Assembly: GCF_000428725.1 (NCBI RefSeq) | Contig: NZ_AUAM01000011.1 | Location: 1 to 64,000, forward strand | Reading direction: 5' to 3' | Length of the DNA stretch: 64,000 nucleotides | DNA from: Psychromonas aquimarina ATCC BAA-1526 | GTDB taxonomy: Bacteria; Pseudomonadota; Gammaproteobacteria; Enterobacterales; Psychromonadaceae | Shown: piece after piece, positions 7,609 through 17,749 of the stretch | Position numbering within the stretch: the first letter of the stretch is position 1 | How the letters are laid out: every line of letters begins with the position of its first letter | Notes under the pieces: generated by a model | The model's database searches: none | Told to the model about the DNA's origin: nothing | The model's input: the letters and a program-made list of their open reading frames with translations, nothing else | Made by a program: the position numbers and the translations under genes

Positions 7609-8616
7609 ATGGGAATATTTGAACGTTTTTTAAGTGTCTGGGTTGGGCTGGGCATGCTGATCGGCATCGGCTTCGGTACCCTGTTTCCAGAACTGTTTTC
7701 GACACTGGCAGAGATTCAGTATGCACAAATTAATTTAATTATCGCTGTACTGATCTGGTTAATGATCTACCCGATGATGATGCAGGTAGATTTTACCTCA
7801 ATACGTAATATACATCAGCGCCCTAAAGGTCTGATTATCACTGTTGTAGTGAACTGGTTAATTAAACCCTTCACCATGGCACTGTTAGCGATGCTTTTTA
7901 TCCGTTATCTGTTCGGCCCCTGGATATCACCGGAGTTAGGGGATCAGTATATCGCAGGAATGATTCTATTAGGCATAGCCCCTTGTACTGCAATGGTTTT
8001 TGTCTGGAGTCAGCTTACTAAGGGTGATGCAAATTATACCCTGGTGCAGGTATCCATTAACGATCTGATTATGGTGGTCGCATTTGCGCCGCTGGCTGCT
8101 TTCCTGTTAGGCGTTACCGATGTTTTTGTCCCCTGGGATACGCTGCTTCTATCTGTATCGTTATTTGTGGTTGTACCGCTGGCTGCCGGCGTATTAACCC
8201 GTCATTTAATTCATAATCAGGTTAAGCTGGATAAGCTAAGCGCAGCATTAAAGCCGCTGTCGATTATCGGTTTAGTGGGTACGGTGATTTTACTGTTTGG
8301 TTTTCAGGCGCAGACTATTTTAGATAATCCCGTCGATATTTTTCTGATTGCGGTTCCGCTGCTGATTCAGACCTACCTGATTTTTGCAGTCACCTACTGG
8401 TGGATGAAAAAGTGGAAACAGCCGCACTGTATAGCGGCACCAGGAGCCATGATCGGCGCATCGAACTTCTTTGAATTAGCGGTTGCTGTGGCAATCAGTT
8501 TATTCGGCACTTATTCCGGCGCGGCTTTAGCGACCATTGTTGGTGTATTGGTAGAAGTACCGGTAATGCTCACTCTGGTTGCCTATGCCAACCGCACACG
8601 CCAGCAGTTCGCCTAA
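7609..8616 (+). CDS. acr3: ACR3-family arsenite efflux permease
   Basis: 335 aa with ten predicted membrane spans. The family hallmarks are visible: [15 protein letters not shown], the [15 protein letters not shown] stretch with the conserved cysteine required for arsenite transport, and the C-terminal [18 protein letters not shown]. It expels As(III), and in some members Sb(III), from the cytoplasm using the proton gradient. The frame is open to a TTG at 7594, but GAGGAA sits eight bases before the ATG at 7609, so I start there. It lies 38 nt after arsR and is surely in its operon. No arsC reductase is adjacent. Confidence 0.92.
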   Translation: MGIFERFLSVWVGLGMLIGIGFGTLFPELFSTLAEIQYAQINLIIAVLIWLMIYPMMMQVDFTSIRNIHQRPKGLIITVVVNWLIKPFTMALLAMLFIRYLFGPWISPELGDQYIAGMILLGIAPCTAMVFVWSQLTKGDANYTLVQVSINDLIMVVAFAPLAAFLLGVTDVFVPWDTLLLSVSLFVVVPLAAGVLTRHLIHNQVKLDKLSAALKPLSIIGLVGTVILLFGFQAQTILDNPVDIFLIAVPLLIQTYLIFAVTYWWMKKWKQPHCIAAPGAMIGASNFFELAVAVAISLFGTYSGAALATIVGVLVEVPVMLTLVAYANRTRQQFA

Positions 8617-8630
8617 TTAATAATAAGTGT

Positions 8631-9146
8631 TTACAGCTCCTTTTTAAAAACCAGATCGGTTTGAATATCACCGCCCATATCAAAAGGGTGCGAACCGATC
8701 TGCCGAAAGCCCATGCTTTTATAAAAATGCAGTGCCGGGAAATTGCCTTCCCATACACCCAGCCACACATATTCTTTATCCGCTTGTTTCGCTAAATCAC
8801 AAGCAAAATCCATTAACTCTCTACCGAGTCCTTTACGCAGAAACTGTTTACGAATATAAAAACGTTCAATTTCCAGCGATTTGTCATCATAAATATCCGT
8901 TTGCGCTTCTGTTTCATTAACCTTTAAAAAACCGGCGATCTGCCCCTGAAAATAAATAAAGTAGAAAAAGCTGTCCGGATTATTAAACTCAAAAAGCAGT
9001 TTTTCTTTAGTTAATGTTTCAGCAAAATACTTAAGCATCAGCTCCTCGCTGTTACTGTCCGAAAAGGTATCACGATAGGTTTCTATGGAAATATCACGTA
9101 ATAGATCTAACTGCCCGTTTGTACAAAGCTTAATATTATTAGCCAT
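8631..9146 (-). CDS. GNAT-family N-acetyltransferase
   Basis: 171 aa with the GNAT fold: LEIERFYIRKQFLRKGLGRELMDFA carries strand 4 and the acetyl-CoA pyrophosphate loop (Q/RxxGxG as RKGLGR), then YVWLGVWEGNFPALHFYKSMGF, typical of the C-terminal half. It transfers an acetyl group from acetyl-CoA to an unknown amine. ATG at 9146 with AGGA close upstream is preferred over GTG at 9149. It is transcribed divergently from the DUF3820 gene and converges on acr3 with a 14-nt gap, so it is probably not part of the arsenic module, although GNAT genes do occur in ars clusters. Confidence 0.85.
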   Translation of the reverse strand: MANNIKLCTNGQLDLLRDISIETYRDTFSDSNSEELMLKYFAETLTKEKLLFEFNNPDSFFYFIYFQGQIAGFLKVNETEAQTDIYDDKSLEIERFYIRKQFLRKGLGRELMDFACDLAKQADKEYVWLGVWEGNFPALHFYKSMGFRQIGSHPFDMGGDIQTDLVFKKEL

Positions 9147-9213
9147 CACTTTCCTGCTATTTCAATTCGTTGTAAGATTTAACTTTTATAACCTTAATAA
9201 GCAGGTAAATCCA

Positions 9214-9459
9214 TTGTTAGATGATCCCAAAGCGCTGAGTGAAGCTGTCAACCAGACTATGCCCTTCGGCAAATATGCGGGCCGTAAACTGATCCACCTG
9301 CCGGAGCCCTACCTGGTCTGGTTCAACAGCAAGGGTTTTCCAGAAGGTAAATTAGGCCAGCAGCTGGCATTAATGTATGAAGTAAAATTAAATGGTTTGG
9401 AAAAAATGCTCGAGCCGTTAATAAAACAGGATGATGCGGATACGCAGAGATTTAAATAG
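9214..9459 (+). CDS. DUF3820 family small protein
   Basis: 81 aa. The core TMPFGKYAGRKLIHLPEPYLVWF..KGFPEGKLGQQLALMYEVKLNGLE is the whole DUF3820 domain (also named putative quorum-sensing-regulated virulence factor). The biochemical role is unsettled. The frame is open to 9085, but that version would overlap the divergent GNAT gene and add an unrelated stretch. TTG at 9214 has GCAGGT eight bases upstream and starts just before the normal family N-terminus (ALSEAVNQTMPFG), so I place the start there. Moderate confidence in the start, high in the family. Confidence 0.8.
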   Translation: MLDDPKALSEAVNQTMPFGKYAGRKLIHLPEPYLVWFNSKGFPEGKLGQQLALMYEVKLNGLEKMLEPLIKQDDADTQRFK

Positions 9460-9512
9460 ATTATCTGCAGGCTCAGGTGAAACGTTAAAAATTTCCGCTA
9501 AAGTTAAATTAT

Positions 9513-10016
9513 CTACTGCGCCTTTTGGCGCCCCTCACACATGGCCCAGTTCCAGTCAAAAACATTCGAACAAAGCGCTTCTAAATCATCATAATAAAAT
9601 GCTTTCTTATGACAGAGACGCTTAAAATTACGCTTCTTTTCCTTTAAGCCAAGCTTTTCTTTCTCGTAGGGCTCAATGGCAGATTCATGCTCTGCGATAA
9701 GGGGCTTCTGCTCTGCAAACAGCGTTTTATATTGCTCCACCAGCATATTTGCCCGTTCACACTCCTCAACCTCCGTCCGGCAGCTTAATGCAGCTTCCCT
9801 GGCATCAGCTTCTGCTCCCGGTAAAGAAGAGACCAGCAGTTTAAACTGCTCTTCTATTTTTTCTATTTCGGCATATAAAACCCCAAGCGAGTCCTGTGAC
9901 TCTTCAACCTCCTGCTTAAGATTAATGCATCTTTCAAGCTCAGATCGAGACAAATTCTCAGCCTGAACAGAGAAAATAAAACTTAGCAGTAAAAGTCCTA
10001 ACAGCTTATGGCCCAT
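9513..10016 (-). CDS. Secreted coiled-coil protein of unknown function
   Basis: 167 aa. A signal peptide (cut near VQA-EN, about residue 20) is followed by an almost wholly charged helical region (about 25-140) with heptad-like leucine spacing, rich in E and K. The mature part has six cysteines (in ERCIN, LSCRTEVEEC, RLC, ALC and AMC), so disulfide-braced helical hairpins in the periplasm are likely. I do not recognise a family. It has no operon partner: the gene converges on DUF3820 and faces a 397-nt gap. Confidence 0.6.
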   Translation of the reverse strand: MGHKLLGLLLLSFIFSVQAENLSRSELERCINLKQEVEESQDSLGVLYAEIEKIEEQFKLLVSSLPGAEADAREAALSCRTEVEECERANMLVEQYKTLFAEQKPLIAEHESAIEPYEKEKLGLKEKKRNFKRLCHKKAFYYDDLEALCSNVFDWNWAMCEGRQKAQ

Positions 10017-10413
10017 GCTTCATCCAATTTAAAATAACTTATCAACCGCGGTTTATTCAACGATCTGCTGCAGAGCGACAAGGGATACAAAATCTGCACT
10101 ACCTATTTTAATATTATAGCTAAGTGTGCAGTGAGCGGCGGTCAAACTATTCTCAATACCGCAGTTGGAATTTATTCTTTTTATTCTCTCAGGTTCAGCA
10201 GCCGATTTTAGACTGCAGCTGCGGCACTGTTCCCTGCAAACCTTGTGGTGTATACGTTTACAGACATTTTTGTGGAAATTATGCTGATACAATTTGTTAC
10301 AAAAACAGATAAGTCAGGTGCGATCCTGCTCCCCTTAATAGTCCTCAAACTGTGATTAAATAATACTCTTTCTGCTTACACAGCCATTTATTAGCTTAAC
10401 AAGGTGTCTTAAC
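10017..10413. other. Intergenic region upstream of the amylase
   Basis: A 397-nt stretch between a minus-strand gene and the amylase. It must carry the promoters of both. Short frames on either strand (for example 10053-10292 minus and 10124-10312 plus) have no ribosome sites or family-like sequence and I do not call them. No repeat or RNA gene is evident. Confidence 0.5.
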
Positions 10414-12528
10414 ATGATGTTTCGAAAAACTCTGCTCGCCCTATCGGTATCTGCCCTGCTCACCGCTTGTTCAGGAAGTGATAACAGCACAGCCGCAGAC
10501 TCGCAGACAACAAAAGTTGATATTCAAGTCAGTCAGGCTAAACGCGCTTTAGATGAACGCTTAGCCTGTAATAACCCGAGTAATATTCAAACCGCCTGTA
10601 ACCTGCGCATGTATCAGGTGATGGTCGAATCATTTATTGATGCCGACAGTACTGCCGGTTACGGCACGGGTTACGGTACTAGCCATCACAACGGCGATAT
10701 TGCCGGTATTACCGCTTCACTTGACTACATTAAATCTTTAGGCATGAATGCTGTCTGGCTGACCCCTATTTTTAAATCAACAGCTCGGGACGGGCAGGAC
10801 CAATGGGCGGACCGCCTTGATGCAACGGGCTATTTCACTAGTGATTATTTCTCTATTGATCCTAATTTCGGTACCCTTGAACAAGCTCGTGAACTCGTTG
10901 AACAAGCCCATGCAAAAGGCATGTATGTCTTCTTTGACGGTGTCTTCGGCCATCACAAAGGCAATGTTGCCGCTTCACCTAGCGGCCTTAAACCAACAAC
11001 AGGCAAAAAGCAGGGTAATGCCGGCTTTGAAGCCCAATACCCGCAGGATCTTGAGTTCTATAAAGAGGTTGCGACTTACTGGGTAAATGAATTAAAAATT
11101 GACGGCTGGCGTTTAGATCAGGCTTATCAGATACCTGTGGATAACTGGGAAGAGATCCGTACTGCAGTGGAAACCGCTTCAGCGGCACAGACCTACAGCT
11201 TAAACGGTCAAACAGTTAATCCTCTTGGTTATATGGTTGGTGAAATCTGGCGCGGTGCCAGCGATATAAGTGCTCAGGGGTACGGTAAAGAAGGCTCCCC
11301 GGCGCTGACTTCCGCTTTTGATTTTCCGATGCGTTATTCTATGGTGCAGACTTTTGCCGTTGAAGAGAACGGCAGCGGCAACCGTTATGCAACCAATCTG
11401 GATAACGGATTTGTTGCCCATATGGCTTACCCCGAGCACGCCATGCCTAACCTGATGCTGGGCAACCATGATTTATTACGTTTTGGTGATTTACTGCAGC
11501 GCGGCGTTATAGCCAGCCCAAACTCCCCTGAATACTGGGAGCGTCATAAAGCGGCAATAAGTTTTATGGCTGCTTACAGCGGTCCTATCACACTCTATTA
11601 TGGCGATGAGATTGGTGATCAAGTTGAAGACTTTGTCAGTAAACTTGATCCCTGTTCCGGTGATACAGGCATGTGTGATGATCATGTCGCCCGTTCCAGT
11701 GCCAAAATTGAAGGCCTGGCCACAACAGTCGGCGGTGAAATTACAGTACTTAATGCACAGCAGGCGGACCTTAAAAATTATGTGTCGGCATTAATGGCAA
11801 TGCGGGCGGCCCATCCGGCTCTCTATAACGGCAGTCGTACCCATATCCATTCGGATAAAGATATCTATATAGACCGTAAAGATGCTGGCGACGATCACAT
11901 CCTTTATCTGGTTAATACTAAAGGACGGAATACGCGCATTACTATCGAGGCTGACGCAATAGGCAGTGAGGGAGATTTAATCAATCTGCTTGAGGATGAC
12001 ACGGTTACTCTGACTGACGGAAATTATACAATTAATCTGCCTCCTTATACGGCTGCATTTTATGAGATCAGCTCGCCGGCAGACCAGGGGCCTTTAGTAA
12101 GTACAGCAGCGGTGAGCCTGAGCGGTAAAGGAGATCTGGCCGACTGCACTAAAGCGGATGCAGACGGTTTCGGACCTATGGGACAAAGCATATGGATTCG
12201 AGGAACCTATGCTGGAGGTGACGGGTTTATGGCAACCCCGGACTCGCATAAATTTAGATACAAGGGTGACGACCTTTATCAAGTGGTAGTCAAACACCCT
12301 ACTGCTACTGTTTTTACTTTTAAATTTGCCACTCAGTCCTGGAGCTCTGAATTTGCAGTTGAAAATTCAGATGCCGTCACTGTTGGTCAGCAGCAGTCAA
12401 TGACCAGAGCCGTCGGCCCGGGGACAGAATCCTCAATTGTAGTACCTGAAGCCGGCAGCTATGTTTACAGCTTTAAAATTAATGGTTTCGGCGATGCCGG
12501 CACTATGATGGTCAGCCAGTGTAAATAG
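10414..12528 (+). CDS. GH13 alpha-amylase lipoprotein
   Basis: 704 aa. The N-terminus ends in lipobox LTAC with Cys19, so this is a lipid-anchored enzyme at the cell envelope. GH13 conserved regions are present: FFDGVFGHH (region I, about 172-180), DGWRLD with nucleophile D235, VGEIW with acid/base E277, and LGNHD with D353. It hydrolyses alpha-1,4-glucan links. After the barrel and a small beta domain (to about 560) comes a C-terminal beta-rich module (about 575-704) with IWIRGTY and FKFATQSWSSEF motifs, probably starch-binding. The region I histidine sequence is unusual (GHH instead of xNH). Exact GH13 subfamily not determined. Confidence 0.9.
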   Translation: MMFRKTLLALSVSALLTACSGSDNSTAADSQTTKVDIQVSQAKRALDERLACNNPSNIQTACNLRMYQVMVESFIDADSTAGYGTGYGTSHHNGDIAGITASLDYIKSLGMNAVWLTPIFKSTARDGQDQWADRLDATGYFTSDYFSIDPNFGTLEQARELVEQAHAKGMYVFFDGVFGHHKGNVAASPSGLKPTTGKKQGNAGFEAQYPQDLEFYKEVATYWVNELKIDGWRLDQAYQIPVDNWEEIRTAVETASAAQTYSLNGQTVNPLGYMVGEIWRGASDISAQGYGKEGSPALTSAFDFPMRYSMVQTFAVEENGSGNRYATNLDNGFVAHMAYPEHAMPNLMLGNHDLLRFGDLLQRGVIASPNSPEYWERHKAAISFMAAYSGPITLYYGDEIGDQVEDFVSKLDPCSGDTGMCDDHVARSSAKIEGLATTVGGEITVLNAQQADLKNYVSALMAMRAAHPALYNGSRTHIHSDKDIYIDRKDAGDDHILYLVNTKGRNTRITIEADAIGSEGDLINLLEDDTVTLTDGNYTINLPPYTAAFYEISSPADQGPLVSTAAVSLSGKGDLADCTKADADGFGPMGQSIWIRGTYAGGDGFMATPDSHKFRYKGDDLYQVVVKHPTATVFTFKFATQSWSSEFAVENSDAVTVGQQQSMTRAVGPGTESSIVVPEAGSYVYSFKINGFGDAGTMMVSQCK

Positions 12529-12565
12529 AGCAGCAGTAAAGTTTAAATCTAAATTAATCTCCCTT

Positions 12566-12597
12566 AAAACCGCGGTTATTATGCTGCGGTTTTTTTA
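12566..12597 (+). terminator. Rho-independent terminator after the amylase
   Basis: AAACCGC pairs with GCGGTTT around a roughly 13-nt loop, followed by a run of seven T. Located about 40 nt after the amylase stop. Confidence 0.8.
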
Positions 12598-12957
12598 TAA
12601 CCTCATAAAAAACCATGCTTTATTCACAGCAAACAAAAAGCACATACTATTAACCTTTAATACACAAAAAATTCTGCTCCCGAGTAATTGCCGAATCAAT
12701 TTTCAGACCATAACTGCACAAAAAACATTCAACTTCGGACCTGCATCAAAATTAATTTTGATCTTATTAAGATTATTTCTCAAATCATGACCTGAGCAAT
12801 ATAAATAATAATTGATTGTGGCGCCGGAAAGAGCAGCGGCTAAACTCACTGCTCAACAAACAGCCACAAAAACAAAACTTTTTTCGACAAGCGATGAAAG
12901 CAGGGTTCATAAAGGGCGGGCAGGATACCCTTAAATATTAATCAAGGAGTAAAACAG
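12598..12957. other. Intergenic leader of the chitin-binding protein gene
   Basis: About 360 nt, AT-rich in the first two thirds. A clear ribosome site (CAAGGAGTAAAACAG) precedes the next ATG. I see no convincing gene, repeat or known riboswitch fold. Short frames within (for example 12581-12790) lack start signals. Confidence 0.45.
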
Positions 12958-15666
12958 ATGAAAAAACAGATTAACTGTACATTGTTATCAGCAGCATTAC
13001 TGGCGGCTCAAAGTGTATCGGCAGCCCCGCCGGCAGCACCTAGTTTGGGCTGGTTCGCCGATTCCTACGATGACGGCTCAGCAGTCACTGCGGCCTGGGA
13101 TATGTGGTGGGGAGAAAACGGCAGCAGCTGGAAACTTATTGATAACGACGCTGAGGTCTGCTCCGGCACATTAACCATAAACGGACAAAATGCCCAGTCA
13201 GGCTCCTGCACCAGCAGTTATTCACCCGGATCACACAGCCTGACTGTTAAGTTATGCAATACTGACGGCTGTACCAGCAGCAGCGAAAGCCGTTTTTTTG
13301 TAGCTGGAGGCACGGCGAATATCGCGCCGACCGTCAGTTTATCACTTCCCGCTCAAGCAGACATTAATACGGTTGTTCAGCTTCAGGCCACAGCAGCTGA
13401 CAACGACGGTTATATCAGCAGTGTTCTTTTTTATCAGGGTACAACTCTTCTTGGTTCAGATAACAGCGCCCCTTACAGTTATGAGTATACTCCGACAGCT
13501 ATCGGTACCATCGATTTTAAAGCCGTCGCCAATGACAATTTATCTGCACAGGCGACAGCCGCCGCACAGCTGCAGGTAGTCGATCCCAGCGGCGGTGACA
13601 CTGCTAATGGTGAAAACCTGACCCTGTCTAAACTGCCTTTACAAGTCGATCTGAATATTGATACGGATAAAACTTATCTGTTTGATGAAAAGATAAGCAG
13701 CCTTTCCTCACGTAAAAACGGTCAGATAAGCAGCTGGGTTATTGACGGTCAGGCCGTTACACTTAGCGGAAAGCTTGCCGGCCGTACCGGCTTGAAAATC
13801 ACCACGGAATCAGGAAAAAGTTACTATATGGGTCTGCGTGTGAACCATAGTGACGGTTCTTTACCCGGCCTGCCGAAATACCTGTCTATCGGCTCTGTTT
13901 CCGAAGACAGCACTCCGGATCTGGATTTCTGGAAAGATATCGACACAGATCTGACCAATAAAAATATGGATATTCGTTACATCTATATTAACGGCGGCCC
14001 TTCCGGTGATAATTTCTGGCAGGGCTGGCAGAGCTGGAGTGAAAAACGTGCCGGGCGTTTTGCTAAAGAAAGTCTACGTCTCGGGCTGATCCCGTTCTTT
14101 GTATATTACAACATAGCCGACGGCGGTGAGAGTTTTGAAACTGATTTAAACCACACTCGTGATCCGCTCTATATGCACGACTATTTTCAAGATTTAAACG
14201 TGTTTATGGATCAGGTACAGGAAGAGCTGCAGGGTGAGCTTTACGGTATTATTTTAGAACCTGATTATTTAGGTTATATGCAGCAGGGTGGAGAACTGCA
14301 CTTAGGTACTAATGATCCGACACAAATTAGTACAGCAGTTGCAGCTGACGCTATTTCTGCCGAGGCGGGTACAATCCGCAGTATGGTCGAACGGATCAAC
14401 AAAACCATTAATGAGAAGCGCCTTGAAGGACATAATATCTTTTACGGCTGGCAGCTAAACCTATGGGCTTATTCGCCGACATCTGGCAGTAAAGGCGTAT
14501 TACGACGCACTGATGAAAACGATTTAGGCTGGGCTGCTGGACGGGCCGCCATTGATGAAGGCGCGCGAAAAACCACGCAGTACGGTATTGATGCGGGAAT
14601 ACTGACTCACGGAGCTGATTTTGTATCCATCGACAAGTATGGTTTAGATGCGATGATTCATCAGAATCGCCAAGATCCCTCTGATTCAACCTGGTTCTGG
14701 AACAATGATCACTGGCAGAACTACCTGCAGTTTGTCAGCATTATGAAACAAACTGCAGATAAGCCGATTATACTCTGGCAGCTTCCCGTCGGTCATATTA
14801 ACGGCTCAACCTCAGTCAGTGCTTATACCGGGCAGGCATTTCCGATTCTAGACAACAGTGATACCAAAGGTGAAGACAGCACCACCAGTTACTTTTTTGG
14901 AGATACCTTTGAAAGCGGTGACAGCTTACGCTTACCCTACTTCAGCAGAAACAATACAAACGACAGTAAACTTTCAGTTTCAGGAACACAGATCACCTGG
15001 GGAAGTCATATGCAGGAAGTGCGTGATGCCGGTGTTATCGCAGCCCTTTTTGGTGCCGGTGTCGGTGCTTCAACTGACGGGGTAGGCTCTCCTGCGACCG
15101 ACAGCTACTTCTGGATTCAAAAAGTGCAGAGCTATTATGCTGACGGGACTGTTCCTTTAGATAAAGAATACGGCACCGGCGGTTACGTCTGCGGTTTAAG
15201 CTGCGGCCCCTATGCTGCTTTTACAGATCTGATTAACGGCAGTGAAATACGTTTACCTGCATTAACAAAGGTAACTATTAATGCGCAGGCAAGCGATGCC
15301 GACGGCAGCGTAGTCAGCTTAAACCTTGAAGTTAACGGTCAGGTTGTCAGTCAGTTAACTCGTACAGGTACAACTGATAATTTCAGCGGCAGCTGGCTGC
15401 CCGACGCTTTTACAACCTATACCCTTACCTTACACGCCACGGATAACGACGGCCTAAGCTCAACCAGGCAGGTCAGTGTGGATATTGTCAAAGAGGGAAC
15501 TTGTACCGTGCAGCCTTGGGATGCAGACACAATCTATGCGTCCGCCGGTACGCAGGTATCATTTGCAGGGTTTATCTATGAAAACAAATATTATATAACC
15601 GGTGAGGCACCAGATCCGGCTGGGCCGGCCTGGGGTGTATGGACAGCAGTCGGTCCGTGTAATTAA
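12958..15666 (+). CDS. Secreted multimodular chitin-binding protein, probable glycoside hydrolase
   Basis: 902 aa with signal peptide (cut near VSA-APP). Modules in order: a ChiA-N-like fibronectin-type domain (about 25-115; AAWDMWWGENG, VKLCNTDGCTSS); an Ig-like domain (about 118-210; TAADNDGYISSVLFYQ); a large central domain (about 220-750); a second Ig-like domain (about 765-850; ASDADGSVVSLNLEVNG); and a C-terminal CBM5/12 chitin-binding module (about 852-902) with CTVQPWDADTIYASAGTQVSF and GVWTAVGPC. The central domain has barrel-like strands ending in acids (LYGIILEPDYLGY, DFVSIDKYGLDA, ILWQLPVGH) but I cannot place it in a glycoside hydrolase family. A role in chitin or related polysaccharide breakdown is inferred from the modules around it. 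Confidence 0.75.
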   Translation: MKKQINCTLLSAALLAAQSVSAAPPAAPSLGWFADSYDDGSAVTAAWDMWWGENGSSWKLIDNDAEVCSGTLTINGQNAQSGSCTSSYSPGSHSLTVKLCNTDGCTSSSESRFFVAGGTANIAPTVSLSLPAQADINTVVQLQATAADNDGYISSVLFYQGTTLLGSDNSAPYSYEYTPTAIGTIDFKAVANDNLSAQATAAAQLQVVDPSGGDTANGENLTLSKLPLQVDLNIDTDKTYLFDEKISSLSSRKNGQISSWVIDGQAVTLSGKLAGRTGLKITTESGKSYYMGLRVNHSDGSLPGLPKYLSIGSVSEDSTPDLDFWKDIDTDLTNKNMDIRYIYINGGPSGDNFWQGWQSWSEKRAGRFAKESLRLGLIPFFVYYNIADGGESFETDLNHTRDPLYMHDYFQDLNVFMDQVQEELQGELYGIILEPDYLGYMQQGGELHLGTNDPTQISTAVAADAISAEAGTIRSMVERINKTINEKRLEGHNIFYGWQLNLWAYSPTSGSKGVLRRTDENDLGWAAGRAAIDEGARKTTQYGIDAGILTHGADFVSIDKYGLDAMIHQNRQDPSDSTWFWNNDHWQNYLQFVSIMKQTADKPIILWQLPVGHINGSTSVSAYTGQAFPILDNSDTKGEDSTTSYFFGDTFESGDSLRLPYFSRNNTNDSKLSVSGTQITWGSHMQEVRDAGVIAALFGAGVGASTDGVGSPATDSYFWIQKVQSYYADGTVPLDKEYGTGGYVCGLSCGPYAAFTDLINGSEIRLPALTKVTINAQASDADGSVVSLNLEVNGQVVSQLTRTGTTDNFSGSWLPDAFTTYTLTLHATDNDGLSSTRQVSVDIVKEGTCTVQPWDADTIYASAGTQVSFAGFIYENKYYITGEAPDPAGPAWGVWTAVGPCN

Positions 15667-15717
15667 TATTTATGGTATTAATCTATCCGCAGCCAGGTGC
15701 TTAAATTAACTATTGCA

Positions 15718-15751
15718 AGAGGGGAGAGAGTCACAACTCCTCCCCTTTTTT
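15718..15751 (+). terminator. Rho-independent terminator
   Basis: GAGGGGAG pairs with CTCCTCCCC (one bulge) and is followed by six T. About 50 nt after the stop of the chitin-binding protein. Confidence 0.8.
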
Positions 15752-15863
15752 ATCCGCCATAACTTTAGCGGATCACTATACAGAAAACGCATAGCGGTTC
15801 ATTTCCTCCTAGTTAAAACGGTTTTTAATCAAACACTTTTTATATTGTTTGTTTATTGAACAG

Positions 15864-15883
15864 AATGTGATCTAAATCACAAC
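15864..15883. promoter_or_regulatory. CRP-cAMP binding site before the acsA operon
   Basis: TGTGA (15866-15870), six bases, TCACA (15877-15881): a perfect match to the CRP consensus core, about 85 nt before the start codon of acsA. It suggests activation when preferred sugars are absent, as for acetate scavenging genes in E. coli. Confidence 0.8.
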
Positions 15884-15964
15884 ACACACAACATAATCAT
15901 CAGCTTTCATCTAATCTTCACTATGCAGTTAACTGTTTTTTAGGATAAATCCAAGGGGATTAAT

Positions 15965-17719
15965 ATGCATTTTCCGGAGATTGAGAAAGATCCGTTACAG
16001 GCAGCAGATCACAATTTAGTTTGTTACAAAGATACCTATGAACACTTTATCTGGCAGCTTGCGCAGCGGCGTATAAAGGGCGGAAAAACCGGATTAAATA
16101 TCGCATTTGAAACAGTAGACCGCCATGTAGATGAAGGTTTTGGAGCGCAGACAGCAATCCGCTGGTTAAGTAAGCAGGGTCTGCAGAAAGAGATCAGCTA
16201 TGCCGACCTGAAAGATCAAAGCGCTCGTTTTGCCAGCATCCTGCAGGACTTAGGTCTGCAGCCTCAGGAGACTGTCTTCGGTTTATGCACACGCGTACCG
16301 CAGCTTTATCAAGCCCTGTTAGGAACGCTTAAATTCGGAGCCGTATTTTCCCCGCTGTTTTCCGCATTCGGTCCGGAGCCGATACGCTCGCGCATGGAAA
16401 TAGGCAACGCCAGGGTACTGGTCACCAGCGAGGCCCTTTACCGCAAAAAAGTACAGCCCTGGCGGCATGAACTGCCCGGTTTACAATGGGTGTTGTTATA
16501 CAATGTCACCCAGCCCCTTCCTGAGAACTGTTATGACCTTGATGCTTTATTAGAGCAGAGCAGCCCGGATTTTCCGGCCCGTATGTGCCATCCGGAGCAG
16601 CTCGCGCTGCTGCATTTTACCTCAGGTACAACGGGTAAACCTAAAGGTGCGATGCATGTTCATCAGGCGGTTATTTATCACTGTATTTCCGGTTATTACG
16701 CGCTGGATCTGCGCCCGGGAGATAATTACTGGTGCACCGCAGATCCCGGCTGGGTAACGGGCACATCCTATGGAATTATTTCTCCCTTATGCAACCGGGT
16801 AACTTTGATCATCGATGAAGCCGAGTTTGATGCAAAGCACTGGTATCAGCTGCTCAGTGAACAGAAGATTAATATCTGGTATACCGCCCCGACCGCTATC
16901 CGCATGCTTATGAAAGCCGGCGCAGAACTGGCAGAAGAGTACGACCTCAGTGCATTACGTTTTATCTCCAGTGTTGGAGAACCCCTTAACCCGGAGGCGG
17001 TAGTCTGGGGACAAAAAGTATTTAATATCCCCTTTCACGACAACTGGTGGCAGAGTGAAACCGGGGGCATTATGATCGCTAACTTTGCAACCACAGCTGT
17101 ACGTCCCGGCTCCATGGGGCAGCCGCTGCCCGGCATCAAAGCGGCTCTTATGAAACATCACAAAGACGGCACGACAACCCGGATAACAGAAGCCAATCAG
17201 GTAGGCGAACTTGCCCTGCATAAAGGCTGGCCGTCCATGTTTCGCGGTTACCTGCATGAAGATGAACGTTACCAGAAATGTTTTGTTGATGACTGGTATT
17301 TAACCGGAGACTTAGCGCTCTGTGATGAGGACGGTTTCTACTGGTTTGTGGGCCGGGCTGATGATGTGATTAAAAGCTCCGGACATTTAATCGGCCCCTT
17401 TGAAGTGGAAAGTGTGCTGATGGAGCAGCAGGCAGTTGCTGAAGTCGGCGTGATCGGCCTGCCCGATGAAGTTGCCGGTGAAACAGTTAAAGCCTTTGTG
17501 GCGCTTAAACCCGGTTACGAAGGGGACGAAAGCCTGCGTAAAACTTTATTAGGCCATGCCCGTAAACGTCTGGGGCCGGCCGTCGCTCCAAGAGAAATTG
17601 TGTTTCGCCAGAATTTACCTAAAACGCGCAGCGGCAAAATCATGCGCCGCCTGTTAAAAGCACGCGAACTCGGCCTGCCTGAAGGGGATATATCCACTCT
17701 TGAAAGTGATGAATCCTGA
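15965..17719 (+). CDS. acsA: Acetyl-CoA synthetase-type acyl-CoA ligase
   Basis: 584 aa. ANL-superfamily motifs are clear: [11 protein letters not shown] (P loop, about 219-229), the NWWQSETGG motif, YLTGDLA, and the catalytic-lysine motif [11 protein letters not shown] near the end. The NWWQSETGG with its tryptophan is typical of acetate/propionate-size substrates. It activates acetate with ATP and CoA through acetyl-AMP. It heads the operon with E1, E2 and an ACP, 30 nt ahead of the E1-alpha gene. Regulation by CRP is likely. By length it is nearer to the shorter AcsA type (about 570 aa) than to the roughly 650-aa enterobacterial Acs. Confidence 0.88.
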   Translation: MHFPEIEKDPLQAADHNLVCYKDTYEHFIWQLAQRRIKGGKTGLNIAFETVDRHVDEGFGAQTAIRWLSKQGLQKEISYADLKDQSARFASILQDLGLQPQETVFGLCTRVPQLYQALLGTLKFGAVFSPLFSAFGPEPIRSRMEIGNARVLVTSEALYRKKVQPWRHELPGLQWVLLYNVTQPLPENCYDLDALLEQSSPDFPARMCHPEQLALLHFTSGTTGKPKGAMHVHQAVIYHCISGYYALDLRPGDNYWCTADPGWVTGTSYGIISPLCNRVTLIIDEAEFDAKHWYQLLSEQKINIWYTAPTAIRMLMKAGAELAEEYDLSALRFISSVGEPLNPEAVVWGQKVFNIPFHDNWWQSETGGIMIANFATTAVRPGSMGQPLPGIKAALMKHHKDGTTTRITEANQVGELALHKGWPSMFRGYLHEDERYQKCFVDDWYLTGDLALCDEDGFYWFVGRADDVIKSSGHLIGPFEVESVLMEQQAVAEVGVIGLPDEVAGETVKAFVALKPGYEGDESLRKTLLGHARKRLGPAVAPREIVFRQNLPKTRSGKIMRRLLKARELGLPEGDISTLESDES

Positions 17720-17749
17720 GGTATAGGACTCTGCTTAGGAGGTTAAATC

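Noticed and set aside
10053-10312. Short frames on both strands upstream of the first amylase
   Set aside because: They overlap each other, lack start signals and show no family pattern.
10325-10334. GGGGAGCAGG on the minus strand, resembling a MalT box upstream of the amylase
   Set aside because: Only one copy, one mismatch, and no second box at the spacing MalT needs; too weak to call.
12581-12790. 69-codon plus-strand frame after the first amylase
   Set aside because: Starts inside the terminator, has no ribosome site and no protein-like features.
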